Shown in pieces: positions 30,049 to 39,222 of a stretch of DNA of 43,605 bases (positions within the stretch are counted from its first letter, which is position 1; every line of letters starts with the position of its first letter). Origin of the DNA: Mesotaenium endlicherianum (Eukaryota; Streptophyta; Zygnematophyceae; Zygnematales; Mesotaeniaceae); contig WELA01002258.1 of the NCBI GenBank assembly GCA_009602735.1, positions 940,930-984,534 of the forward strand, in the 5' to 3' direction. The position numbers and the translations under genes are program-made. Below the pieces are notes generated by a model. That model made no database searches. It saw only the letters and a program-made list of their open reading frames with translations, and was not told the origin of the DNA.

Positions 30049-31502
30049 GGCTGGTCTTTTCTCTCGACCTTAGGCAGGTGCTTGACCGGACACTGTTCTC
30101 TGTAGTGGCCTTTCTGCTGACAATGGTAGCAAGTAGATTTTGCTGAGGCTGGTCTCGGCTTAGTCCTACCACCACCCCTTCCATAGCCACCTCGAGAGGG
30201 ACCACCTCTACCTCTAGACTGAATAGCATTGTACTCATACTCATATTCATCACCCTGATTATCCTCAGCCTGGTCTCCTTCAACTGCATTGTAGGAACCG
30301 TGGGGCTTTTTGACAATCTTAGACACCAAAGCGTTACTCTGGCGCTTGTGATTGAACTGCTGCTGATCCCAGGCGTCAGCATCCTGGATCAAGTCAGCCA
30401 GTTTCTCATACTTTTTCTCAGCAAAATGACCAGAGACCTCGGATTTCAAGCCATACCTGAAGTATGCTATCCTATACCGTTCTGGCAAATCAGGCTGCTT
30501 CATCATGTTCTCTTGGAACTTTTGAGCAAACTCAGCAACTGAAGTGGTCTGCTTCAGTGTCAGGGAGATCATCGCATAGATAGCTTTCTCCTGCTGGTTG
30601 ATGACATCAAACTTCTCATGCAACTTCTCGACAAACTCTACCCACGTAGGGTCACCGAGTTGCCGAGCCTTACGCTCTTCCTTCCAGTAAAGCCACCAGT
30701 CTGCGGCACTACCTTTCAGTAGCGCACCGGTGTGCCTGACCTTCTCGTAATCTTGCAGTTCTGGGTAGTTCTCCAGCCACTGCTCAACATCCGCGAGAAA
30801 CTTGATCAGGTAATATTTTCTGTTTCCCTCAGGATCATAGTCCAGGGGAGGTTTCGGCTTGGGCTTATTAGGCCCTCGGCCACCACCACTAGTGGTGTGA
30901 GACCCCGGTTGGTCTCTGTCCCGCAGTAGGGACATTATGATTCTTTTATCCTCCTGCTGGGACTGATACATGGTCGCCATTTGTGACTGCATCTGAACGA
31001 ACAATGCTCCCAAGTCTACACTTTGGGGTGGTAGATTAGCAAATGCAGCCGCAGCATTGACCCCTACTCGCTGAGTAGTGTCCTCAACAGTCCCTCTCGC
31101 CCCTGCAGTAGCAATTCCTGCCGTATTCAGCCGGTCACGTATTTGACCTAGGGGTACATTGAGTTGTACAGCAGGAGGTGGGTTCAGAACATTGGCCCTT
31201 GATGCCATGAGTTCCTCGACAGTGCGCTCGTCAGCTGGCTGTCTTTCCCTCCTTTCTGTATCTTCAGCGGCCTTTGCTTCTTGTTCAGCTTCTAGCCTGG
31301 CTCTCTCCTCCTTAACTTGCTGAGCTGCGACTGCGGCAATAGCAGCTGCCTCATTTGCAGCCTCCGTAGCTGCAGTATCTGCTACTGCTTCAGAATAGGT
31401 ACGGGTTCCCGCTACATGGCTTTCCGCCTGGTTTTTGACATTCTCGTTATCCTGGTTCTCCATGTCTCGGGAGTTGCTAGTTTGAGACCTTGTCCTTACC
31501 AT
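30024..31502 (-). CDS. Element C gag (492 aa), intact
   Basis: Starts [10 protein letters not shown] at 31502, about 20 nt after the PBS. It has an Ala/Glu-rich coiled-coil-like N-terminal part (about 35-110) and a capsid core ([38 protein letters not shown]). An RGG-type stretch ([17 protein letters not shown]) follows, then a CCHC knuckle, [14 protein letters not shown], at 458-471. Stop TAA at 30024. It forms the particle and binds the genomic RNA. Confidence 0.93.
   Translation of the reverse strand: MVRTRSQTSNSRDMENQDNENVKNQAESHVAGTRTYSEAVADTAATEAANEAAAIAAVAAQQVKEERARLEAEQEAKAAEDTERRERQPADERTVEELMASRANVLNPPPAVQLNVPLGQIRDRLNTAGIATAGARGTVEDTTQRVGVNAAAAFANLPPQSVDLGALFVQMQSQMATMYQSQQEDKRIIMSLLRDRDQPGSHTTSGGGRGPNKPKPKPPLDYDPEGNRKYYLIKFLADVEQWLENYPELQDYEKVRHTGALLKGSAADWWLYWKEERKARQLGDPTWVEFVEKLHEKFDVINQQEKAIYAMISLTLKQTTSVAEFAQKFQENMMKQPDLPERYRIAYFRYGLKSEVSGHFAEKKYEKLADLIQDADAWDQQQFNHKRQSNALVSKIVKKPHGSYNAVEGDQAEDNQGDEYEYEYNAIQSRGRGGPSRGGYGRGGGRTKPRPASAKSTCYHCQQKGHYREQCPVKHLPKVERKDQPLKDSNSQ
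31494..31502 (-). promoter_or_regulatory. Possible 5' splice site at the gag start codon
   Basis: The gag start reads ATG|GTAAGG on the minus strand, close to the donor consensus. It could pair with the acceptor at 25850 to make a spliced RNA for the extra ORF. A direct join would leave the gag ATG out of frame with the ORF, so either leaky initiation or a different donor would be needed. Confidence 0.25.
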
Positions 31503-31521
31503 ACAAAGAAGACTGTGATAA

Positions 31522-31535
31522 CTGCTCCGATACCA
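31522..31535 (-). promoter_or_regulatory. Primer binding site of element C (initiator tRNA-Met)
   Basis: Minus strand TGGTATCGGAGCAG, one base from the 5' LTR. It matches the initiator tRNA-Met type PBS seen in element A. Confidence 0.85.
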
Positions 31536-31536
31536 C

Positions 31537-32256
31537 TGAAATGAATCGACTTACCAAATAAGCGATTAACAATTAATAAAGATCTTTATATCAACAAGTA
31601 ATCTTTATGGCGATTTCCGTTAGCTGGTTAAACGGCAAAGGACAATACACTAGCAGTGAATAATACTCGTAAGTCAAATGCGAGTAAACTAGCATCAATA
31701 ATGCAAATTAGTAATCTCATACATAAGCAAGGTTAGAAGACAGTGCGTATCAATGGCTTCTCGCCTTGGATTCAGATCTCTCTCAGTAAGCTGTACAGGA
31801 GAGTTGGCCTCGTTTCCGAATGCCGAACTCGAGAGCAATGCCTAGCATATGTACATGGAATGAGTTTACTGTTCAACGGTCAGTGCGATGGCACCGCCTA
31901 CCCGGGAGTTAACCACGTTGATAGGACCTCGGTTAACCAAATCCACCGCCATCTCCCATCATCCCGAATAGCCATCCATCATAGGGATGTCATCAAGCCA
32001 TTCATCTAGCATATCGTACTTAGGTGTAAGTCAAGGCAGTTGGCTGCTACCGAGTACGGAAGTCAGCTGGCTGTCAAAGAATGGGTCAGCAAGCTGACTT
32101 ATATGGACTTCAGCCTGCTGCTTCCGGCTGAGTCATTGAACTGATAATTATGTAAAGTCCAGCAGACTGACTATTAACTAAAGTTCAGCAGGCTGAACTT
32201 AATTAACTATTATATTTAAATGAATATTATATCCACTAATATACTGATTCATTACA
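31537..32256 (-). repeat. 5' LTR of element C
   Basis: 720 bp, nearly identical to 23340-24059. On the plus strand it starts TGAAATGAATCG and ends ATTCATTACA, followed by TSD ACCTC. Confidence 0.93.
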
Positions 32257-32261
32257 ACCTC

Positions 32262-32420
32262 AAAACTAACTAACTTTGGAAATCTATAACTCTCTCAATA
32301 CTTAACCAAATTTGATGAAGTTTATATCAAAATGACCACAAATATGCACTCTACACTTCTATACAATCAAAACATACTTCCATGAAACTCAAAAATGCAC
32401 TATAAACCTATGACCTTACA
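32262..32420 (-). repeat. 5' LTR of element B, right piece
   Basis: Continues the B LTR from 23339 (AAAACTAACTAAC onward), matches about 17360-17517 and ends CCTTACA, followed by TSD TCTTC at 32421-32425. The two pieces add up to 740 bp, in line with the 743 bp 3' LTR. Confidence 0.9.
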
Positions 32421-32520
32421 TCTTCTCTCTCTCTCTTCTCTTTCTCACTCTCTCTGTCTCTATGTAAATTATTGAAAATATTTGATATTGATGTTAATAT
32501 GTTGTTATGCTCTTGTGTAG

Positions 32521-33172
32521 GCTACTACCTGGATCCAAAGTTTCAAGATCATGAGTCTTGGGCCAGCGATAGTTCTCTCTTGAGGGACCATTTGCTAGTG
32601 TGCCAGAAGCTTGTTGGAAAGGGGACTTTGATAAGAGCTCAAGTTGACAAGGAGCTGAGCCTCTATCGCAAAAAGGGGGATACATTTGGTGATAGTGTAG
32701 TATTGGAAAATAAGAGTAGTATGCCTGCACATGTTTGGTGGGAAATGTATGGGAGTGTTTGTCCAAATCTCCAGGCTCTTGCAATGAAAGTCTTGTTCCA
32801 ACCAGCATCAGCTTCTGCTTGTGAGCGAAATTGGTCGGAATATGGGTTTGTTCACAGCCCGATTCGCAATAGGTTGCTTCCAAGTAGGGCAAAGAAACTT
32901 GTATATGTAATGTGCACTCTATGTTGAGGTTGCAAGAGAAAAGTGTCAAAAGTCTAGGTGTAGCAAGTGTAGAAAAACTACCAGGGGTTGTTGAAGCGGA
33001 GCTTGAAGTATCTCAAGAGGGTGTGAAAGAGGAACTCACAGACAATGCAGAGAATATTGTCTTTGAGCAAGAGAGTGAGGATGAGGAAGAGGAAGAGGAG
33101 TTAGAGGAAGAAGATGAGGTAGAGGAAGAGGAGAGCCTTGGAGACGCAAGGACAAGAGCTAGAAGATGTTGA
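32521..33172 (+). pseudogene. hAT transposase C-terminal exon (dimerisation domain)
   Basis: The acceptor TTGTGTAG at 32513-32520 opens the exon Y-Y-L-D-P-K-F-Q-D-H-E-S-W. The hallmark C-terminal dimerisation block is present: V-W-W-E-M-Y-G, L-Q-A-L-A-M-K-V-L, S-A-S-A-C-E-R-N-W-S, F-V-H-S-P-I-R-N-R-L. A frameshift near 32910 separates K-K-L-V-Y-V from H-S-M-L-R-L-Q-E-K-S. An acidic Glu-rich tail follows to the TGA at 33172. Confidence 0.88.
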
Positions 33173-33904
33173 TGTTGTGCAATCACTTTCTCGTTTGTTT
33201 GTAGGTATGTGACTCGTGAGCATTGATATTACACGTGCAATCTCTACTTTATGTTTACTTTTAATCGTCTCCAAAATGCAATCTTGGGTATGGGTATGAA
33301 TCGCGAACGAGCAACTTTGATGTGAAAATGATAGAAAAGAACATTATACAATAATTTATATTACATGTCTTAGCAAAAGAAATGTGATTGTGAGGTTAAT
33401 ATTTATAAATCCTATATGGGGCGTAGAACTTTGATGAAATTTGTCTCTATACAAATAAATACTCTATTTTTCAATTCTTAATAGTAGCAATTTGCAAAAA
33501 TGCTTGGAAAAAAGAGAATTGAAAGGAAATTGAAAAACAAACTAAGCAAACAATGCACTCAAAACAGTAAGAATGACAGCGAACAAGCAAACTCGAGAAC
33601 TTGACGTGCATGCAAAGAAGATAACCTTGAAAAGTAGTAACAAAATATTTTTGGACTCATAAATAATTACCAAAATAGTTTTTTTGCACGGCACGTGTCA
33701 AAAAGTACGAACACGTATGACATGTACGATATTACATCGACACTTAAAGTCCATGATTTTCTTCTTATCAAAAATAATATTTAAATAAAAGAACATGAAC
33801 TAGGCGAACAAGGCACAAAAAGAAGCACGAACTATAGCGAACAAGCGAACTGCAAAATTACGTGCATGCGAACGGCGTAACCCTAGTTTCAGAGACTGGC
33901 ATTT
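33173..33904. other. AT-rich 3' flank of the hAT gene with repeated GCGAAC motifs
   Basis: No gene. A motif GCGAAC(A/G)AGC(A/G)AAC occurs at 33303-33315, 33579-33592 and 33837-33850, and a related GCGAACAAGGC at 33804-33814. Two longer stretches (about 33540-33628 and 33799-33885) are diverged direct repeats of each other. Such subterminal motifs are common near hAT ends, where transposase binds; here that is only an inference. Confidence 0.45.
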
Positions 33905-34948
33905 TCTACCATCATCTCTTCAACCGTTCATTGCCAGCAAGACGCCTCTTTTCAGCATCTGCCTCCTCCCCTACCTTAGCTAAATATTTGGCGTCTGTTC
34001 TAATGAGATCTTCTTTAGCTTGCTGAGCTGCTACTGCAACAAGAGCGGCCGCCGTTTCCTCGGCTTCTCTAGCCTCTTTAGCTGCAAGGACTTCAGCATA
34101 AGTGCGACATTCTACATTTTTATTCTCACCTAGAATCTCCCTATTCTCATTATGCTCCCCTCCCTATCTCGAGAGTTGTTAGTTTGAGACCGCGTTCTTC
34201 GTTACAAAGAAAGCTGTGACACCAGCTCCGATATCACTGAAATGAATCAACTTACCAATAGACAATTAAACAATAGATAAAAGATATTTTCATCAACAAG
34301 TAATCTTATGGGGTTTTCTCATTACCTAGTTATCAACAAAAGACTTCATAACTAGCCTTCCAAATACTCATAACTCAAATATGCAAGTAAACGAGCATAA
34401 ATCATGCAATGAATAAACTCATATCTAAGCGAGGTTAGAAGACAATTTGTATAGATGGCTTCTCGGCTTGGATTCAGTCCTCTCAGTTAGCAAGAGATTT
34501 GGCTTGTTTTCTAATGCCAAACTCAAGAGCATGTCTAATCCGTGTACATGGAATGAGTATACTATTCAACGGCAAGTGCGATGGCACCGCCTACCCGGGA
34601 GTTAACCACGTTGGTAGGATCTTGGCTGATCAAATCCACAACCATCTCCCTTCATCCCAAATTTCCATCAACCCAAGGGTGTCCTCTGGCCTTTCATCTA
34701 CCATATCACACTTAGATGTATATCTAGGCAGTTCACTGCTACCGAGTACGGCAGTCAGCTGACTGTCAAAGAATGTGTCAGCAAGTTGACCTAAGTTGAC
34801 TTCAGCCTGCTGCCATTCGCTGAGTCAATAAACCAAATATTACTAAATGTTTAGCAAACTTAATATCAACCAAATTTTAGTTGACTAAACTTAATTAAGT
34901 ATTATAATTTAATGAATATTATATCCAACAACATATTGAATCAATACA
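33905..34948 (-). mobile_element. Truncated C-family relative: 5' LTR, PBS and start of gag
   Basis: LTR at 34238-34948 (711 bp, clearly diverged from C; plus-strand ends TGAAATGAATCAAC and CAATACA). A PBS-like GATATCGGAGCTGG lies beside it at about 34222-34235, and gag N-terminal remnants follow (T-R-S-Q-T-N-N-S-R-D, then R-T-Y-A-E-V-L-A-A-K-E-A and V-A-A-Q-Q-A-K-E after a frameshift). Similarity to C gag stops near 33905 with no 3' LTR, so the rest was deleted or moved. Confidence 0.8.
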
Positions 34949-35379
34949 AGCTCACGGCGAACTCCATCGATGGAGAACACCACCCCCACACTTTCTGTGC
35001 ATAGAGATTCTCTGTACATAGAGCATCGCTGATGGTCTCCTCAATATCTAAAAAATATCTCCTTCAGGATCACTCAGGACATCCTCAACAACAATATCCT
35101 TAGAGACAATAGCATCATCATCATTTTCAAAGAGGACTCTCAAGGCACGAAGTAATTTCGGCTTTAAAGTTTCTATCAACCAACTTCTTGTCTAAGTCAC
35201 ATTCTCGGCTTTCAGAGGGAGAACAAGAGACTTCATGCCAAAATGAACATGAAATCAGGGGCCAGACATTGCATACGACTTTAGAATGCTACAAAGTTGT
35301 ACTTCCAAAAAAAGAGACAAAACTATAACCCAGAGCTAGGAGCTGGTATTAGCTGCTAACGTATGCTAAATGTCCATTA
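34949..35379. other. Unassigned sequence, possible coding relic on minus strand
   Basis: On the minus strand a short run, R-A-L-R-V-L-F-E-N-D-D-D-A-I-V-S-K-D-I-V, continues acidic to a stop near 35060. I do not recognise it. No repeat boundary is seen. Confidence 0.3.
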
Positions 35380-36221
35380 ACTTTGACGACCATATGCACA
35401 AACAGAGGCGAGAAGGAGAATCATAGTAGAAAGCATAAGAAGAATAACGAAATTGGGCGTAAAGAGAGAAGGGGCCTAGGAAGTGCTAGGAAATTGCTAA
35501 GAAGAAATAAGAGACAAGCACAACCAAGCGAGACAAAGAGAGACCGGGAAAGACACAGGAAGAAAGGACAACGAAGGCACGCACAAAAACGCATGCAAAA
35601 GCAAACGCACGCAACAGGATGCGACATTGCGCAACGTGGCGCGGCGCAATAGCACGCAAACATGCAGTGAGTTGCACTCAGTGGCACCCGTGTGCACCCG
35701 TGGCACCTGACTGCACCTGACTGCACCTGACTGCACTTGACTATACTTGACTAGCACTAACGGAAACATGCGGACATGGGTGGTCAACGACTTCAGCGAA
35801 CACGTGCGAATATAGCATAATGGCCATACACATGCAAAAATTGACGCAAATCGACGATGAAGGACAAGAGGGTCAAAGCGGGACTAAGCGAAACAAAGCA
35901 AGCAAAGGGTTTGAGGACGGCAATTTAGGGCACATCTGGGCTTGATACAAAGTGCTGCAAGAGAGAAGGGACAAGTGGAAATGTACTAGCCCTCCCAGGA
36001 CCTGCTGCAGCAATTGCAGCAGCACCCACTTCCGCTCTTGCTTGTGCTTGTGCCGCTGCCCTAGCAGTTCTCTAGCTCTTGCTGCTTCACTAGCTCATTG
36101 TGGTCTTGCTCACCCGAGTTTGTGTACTCCCTTTTGCATACCCATACCAATGGTGGTGCATTAAAGAGTCTGGCCAGTCCTCATCAATATTCCATCTCTC
36201 AGTCCTCTCTTATGCTAAGAG
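35380..36221. other. Low-complexity purine-rich region
   Basis: Purine-rich on the plus strand with many AAGCGAAAC-like words. Lys/Arg-rich frames on plus and Cys/Leu-rich frames on minus follow from this bias. Contains the decamer repeat at 35703-35752. A CTGCTGCAGCAATTGCAGCA stretch near 36002 is a short CAG-like repeat. Confidence 0.4.
35703..35752 (+). repeat. Tandem decamer GCACCTGACT, five copies
   Basis: Three perfect copies are followed by GCACTTGACT and ATACTTGACT, the last two showing decay. Confidence 0.85.
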
Positions 36222-36564
36222 CTCCTAGTATGAGACATGACCACTAGGAACATGGAGCTCATACTCAAATATAGTCTGGAGGCCTTTCTCCATCCTTTTA
36301 AATCTGAATCTTCTATGCTTCCCCGTTCCTTCCTTTAGGATTCTTGTTATCTCCTTCCACTTTTGCTTGTTGGTCATAAATTTCTTGTTCACCTCCTTGT
36401 TGTCCTTCTGAGCTTGCAAGAACGTGTAGACCACCTCCACAAGTTTCTCCTTGTCATGCACGCTTTGTCCAGGGCGATGATCTACCCATTGGCGAAGGAA
36501 CAGCCGGGGGGCATTGAGGTTGCTTGCTCAGAATAGGCTGGAAAATCATTCCCGCTAGTGCAAC
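36222..36564 (-). pseudogene. Trihelix/Myb-SANT-like DNA-binding fragment, broken
   Basis: Minus-strand exon-like block opening after the acceptor TTATTTTGCAG (exon from 36564). The readable frame H-D-K-E-K-L-V-E-V-V-Y-T-F-L-Q, N-K-Q-K-W-K-E-I-T-R-I-L, then G-L-Q-T-I-F-E-Y-E-L-H, S-G-H-V-S-Y, stop (TAG at 36225, where tryptophan would fit) resembles the third-helix region of plant trihelix or transposon-associated Myb/SANT-like domains. The upstream half is in another frame. No complete gene is present; identification is tentative. Confidence 0.35.
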
Positions 36565-37949
36565 CTGCAAAATAAACAAGTGCAGAGGGAGTGCAATGAC
36601 ACGTGTATTCATGACTGCATGTTTCACTGCCGAATTAATGACAGTGGAAAAAGAACACACTTAATTGACATACAAAAAGCACACAGCAAATGCGAAGTAT
36701 TTGGAAAAAGAAGTACACTTGCATCGCTTCACATCAAGGGACAGTGATGAATTTGTGTGGGGATGTACAGTACTTTTTCGAGGCCCGCAGATTTTGGGCG
36801 AGAGCAGAAGTTGAAGCCATGAAGATGGTTCTAGACGTGGGACTACTTTCAAATGGCGTTGGTAGCTCGCATGAGATGAAAACGGATGAAAATGAGGTAT
36901 ACTTTGCTCAGAGGTGGCCTGCCAAGAATGTCCTCCTCATTGCGAAGGAGGTGTCTTAACAACTAGAGAATGGAGGCGAAGACTCAAGACTTCGTAATGA
37001 GGACTTCCAAATTGCTGGTTAAGCTGCTGCTGAATAAGAGGAACATAACACAAAGAGGGGGAATTAGGAGGGACAGAGGCACTAGCAGTGACGAATGTTA
37101 AAGGGTGAGGGAGAAGCCAGAGGCGTAGGCGGCCTAGTGAGCTCTTGCGAAAGAATTCCATGCGGGCATATTGATGTTTGAAGTCGTTAGGGCTGTGTTT
37201 AATAGGAGGGACATTGCTGCAAGGGAGTGAGAAAAACAGAGATGTGCAAGCCAAACTTGATGTGCAAGGAAGGTGGCGGAAGAAAGGTGGCAGCAAAAAG
37301 GTGGCTGAAGAAAGGTGGCAGAGAAAGGTGGCGAAGTGTGTGGAGTGCGCAGATTTATCAAAAAATTGGTACTGGGGACGTCCAAATATTTTTGTCAATG
37401 CTTAGAAAAGAGAAACTTTTGGGCTCACCGCCAGGCGGAGGATTTCTCCAAATTCTGCTTCAACGCGCAAGGTCCCGCGAGGAGAGGCCAGAGCAGAAAT
37501 CTTTCGAAAACAAACATGTTATGCACGGTGCGACATTCTCGCGCCCAGCGACGAATTGTGCGCCGCAGCCAATCGGATCGTTTAAAATTCTGTTTATATC
37601 CGGTCCATGGCAGGCCGTGGGAAGGCGAACTTTTCGAGCCCCAAGCTACCAGGAACGGCACTCGCGAAATGAAAACGGACAACATTGCTTGTCGATAGCT
37701 TCACCACAAAGACCCGCCGACGTTCACGAGAATCATGAGACAAACCGCCCACTTTCATAGAATTCACGAGCACATGGTAATGCATTCTGGTGACGACCTA
37801 AACGTGCCCATTTCTCAAGAAAGAACCGCCGAATCCTTCATCGCGTAAATGCTGCGATTTTGATTTCCTGCTTTCAAGGACTTCTACTCCCAATTTTGTA
37901 ACGCATCGGCATTGGTCACACTCGACAGCCAACCCGGTCATGCACTGCT
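36565..37949. other. Unassigned region before the right arm
   Basis: Short overlapping frames on both strands; none has a domain or splice chain I can support. A plus-strand frame at 36690-36959 and one at 37227-37760 are the longest but unrecognised. Contains the AAAGGTGGC minisatellite at 37268-37336. Confidence 0.35.
37268..37336 (+). repeat. Minisatellite with AAAGGTGGC core
   Basis: Five imperfect units of about 13-15 bp, each with (A)AAGGTGGC, followed by variable GCGGAAG or CAGAG. Confidence 0.75.
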
Positions 37950-38640
37950 CAAAGTCAAAGTCATTCTTGCTTTCACTCGCCCTACTTTACACGGTGCGGG
38001 CAGCTGGTTTACAATATAGCATTGGTGCCGGTGAGGAAGGTCCATAAGGCCATCATACAGAGGACACCGCGTCGGTCGACGCGAGTTGCGCTTGACACGC
38101 TGCTTCGATCGCGGTTATGAAAATGATCGACGAATAAACATGTGAGTGGGACCAAATAGTCAGATGAGAGGATAACAAGGACGCCTGCGCTGCGCCTGCG
38201 AGCTTGTGAACGCGGACGGTTCCCGAAGATGAGGATCGTCCTATCCGGCCCACTTGATATTCTGAAATGCTGATACGGGTTTTCCAACCGCGTTGACTCA
38301 GAAAAAGGGTCTTTCTTGCCCGCTCAAACGACTCTCATGTCACGACTCACACTGCTTTCAAGAAGGGGTCCAAGAAAAATTTGGACTGAAGCTATAGCAA
38401 TCAATATCTATTAACCAGAAATTCTCCAGTTTCTTCCAAGTCGTCATGCACTTCCAACATTCTCCAGTCGCACCAAGGTCCGGGAATTCAACATCGAGTC
38501 GACCTGGATTCAGTCAAACCTGACATCTTTTGAATCGTCAGCCTCAGGAGCAGCTCAGGCAGAGCTCGGGAGTAGACGGACGTTTCCTCCAGAACCACGA
38601 CAGGATATTGCATCCAGTTTCACCCACTGGCGTCGAGCAG

Positions 38641-38649
38641 TATATATAA
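38641..38649 (+). promoter_or_regulatory. TATA box of the right secreted-protein gene
   Basis: TATATATAA about 580 bp before the ATG. A putative leader exon ends CGAAG|GTAACA at 38711, and an acceptor CTCAGTGCAG lies at 39192-39201, which would place the start codon 21 nt into the second exon. The same donor and acceptor are kept in the left arm. Confidence 0.5.
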
Positions 38650-39222
38650 GGTTCGTGTAAAGCTTCTCCTTGCACAATCGACTCCTAGTTCTGCAGACTG
38701 ACCTTGCGAAGGTAACAACTGGCCAAAAAAACTGACCCGGTGTTCGTGCCCGCAAACAAGCTCTTGGAGGCATTCACGACCCTGGTTTAAGGCCTCGACG
38801 CCCCCGGTTATATTCAGGTAAGAGCGCCATGTCGTCGTTGCGTTCTATAACCGCGACAATCTGTTGGTTTGACGAGTTTCATAACGATGTATCGTGTTGG
38901 TGGTCAATCAATTGCCAACAGAAGCGTCCTTTATAGGTTAAATGTGGGCAGTCTTATACATCAACGTTGGTAGTCAGCGTTCGCAATATGAGCCTAGGAG
39001 TTTTTCTTCGCGGATGCTTAGTTAGCTGTAGGTCAATTGGTGTGCTTCGTTGCTTACACCTCTTTTCATCTTTGGCAATTACTGAAGGACGTCATAGTCA
39101 TGCAGCTTGAGGTCATGGCAAGGACAGTGCTGTTGTCCACGTTACTGTATAACTTATCACCTGACACGTGATGTTTTTATCGTATGGTGCTCTCAGTGCA
39201 GCAATTTGAACACAAGAAGAAG

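Larger units (their letters stand above)
23340..32256 (-). mobile_element. Ty3/gypsy chromovirus C with an extra 3' ORF, nearly intact
   Basis: 8917 bp, minus orientation. TSD ACCTC lies at 23335-23339 and 32257-32261. Both LTRs are 720 bp and show about a dozen differences (about 98% identical), so this is the youngest insertion in the window. Sense order: 5' LTR (31537-32256), PBS, gag (492 codons), pol in the -1 frame (PR, RT, RNase H, IN, chromodomain) with one frameshift in integrase, an internal polypurine tract, a 558-codon extra ORF, the terminal polypurine tract, and the 3' LTR (23340-24059). It sits inside the 5' LTR of element B. Confidence 0.95.
16775..32420 (-). mobile_element. 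Ty3/gypsy chromovirus B, decayed, interrupted by two C-family insertions
   Basis: Minus-strand element inserted in the hAT intron. TSD TCTTC lies at 16770-16774 and 32421-32425. Its 5' LTR is at the right and is split by element C (22759-23339 plus 32262-32420); its 3' LTR is at 16775-17517. Without the inserted solo LTR and element C, B would be about 6 kb. The LTRs differ at roughly one base in twelve by eye, which makes B clearly older than C. All coding domains are recognisable but carry stops, frameshifts and catalytic changes. Confidence 0.9.
15101..33172 (+). mobile_element. hAT-type transposase gene, decayed and split by nested retrotransposons
   Basis: Three coding blocks in the right order make one BED-finger/DUF659/hAT-dimerisation transposase: 15101-15559, 15565-16640 and 32521-33172. 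The donor CACCG|GTAGA at 16640 and the acceptor TTGTGTAG|GC at 32520 are both phase 1 and join H-S-T-G to Y-Y-L-D-P-K-F, the expected continuity. Without the inserts the intron would be about 230 bp; with retrotransposon B (and C inside B) it is 15,880 bp. Stops, frameshifts and an N gap show that the gene is dead. Terminal inverted repeats were not found, so the element limits are unknown. Confidence 0.85.

Noticed and set aside
35383..35652. Lys/Arg-rich 89-codon frame
   Set aside because: Product of purine-rich low-complexity DNA; no domain or copy.
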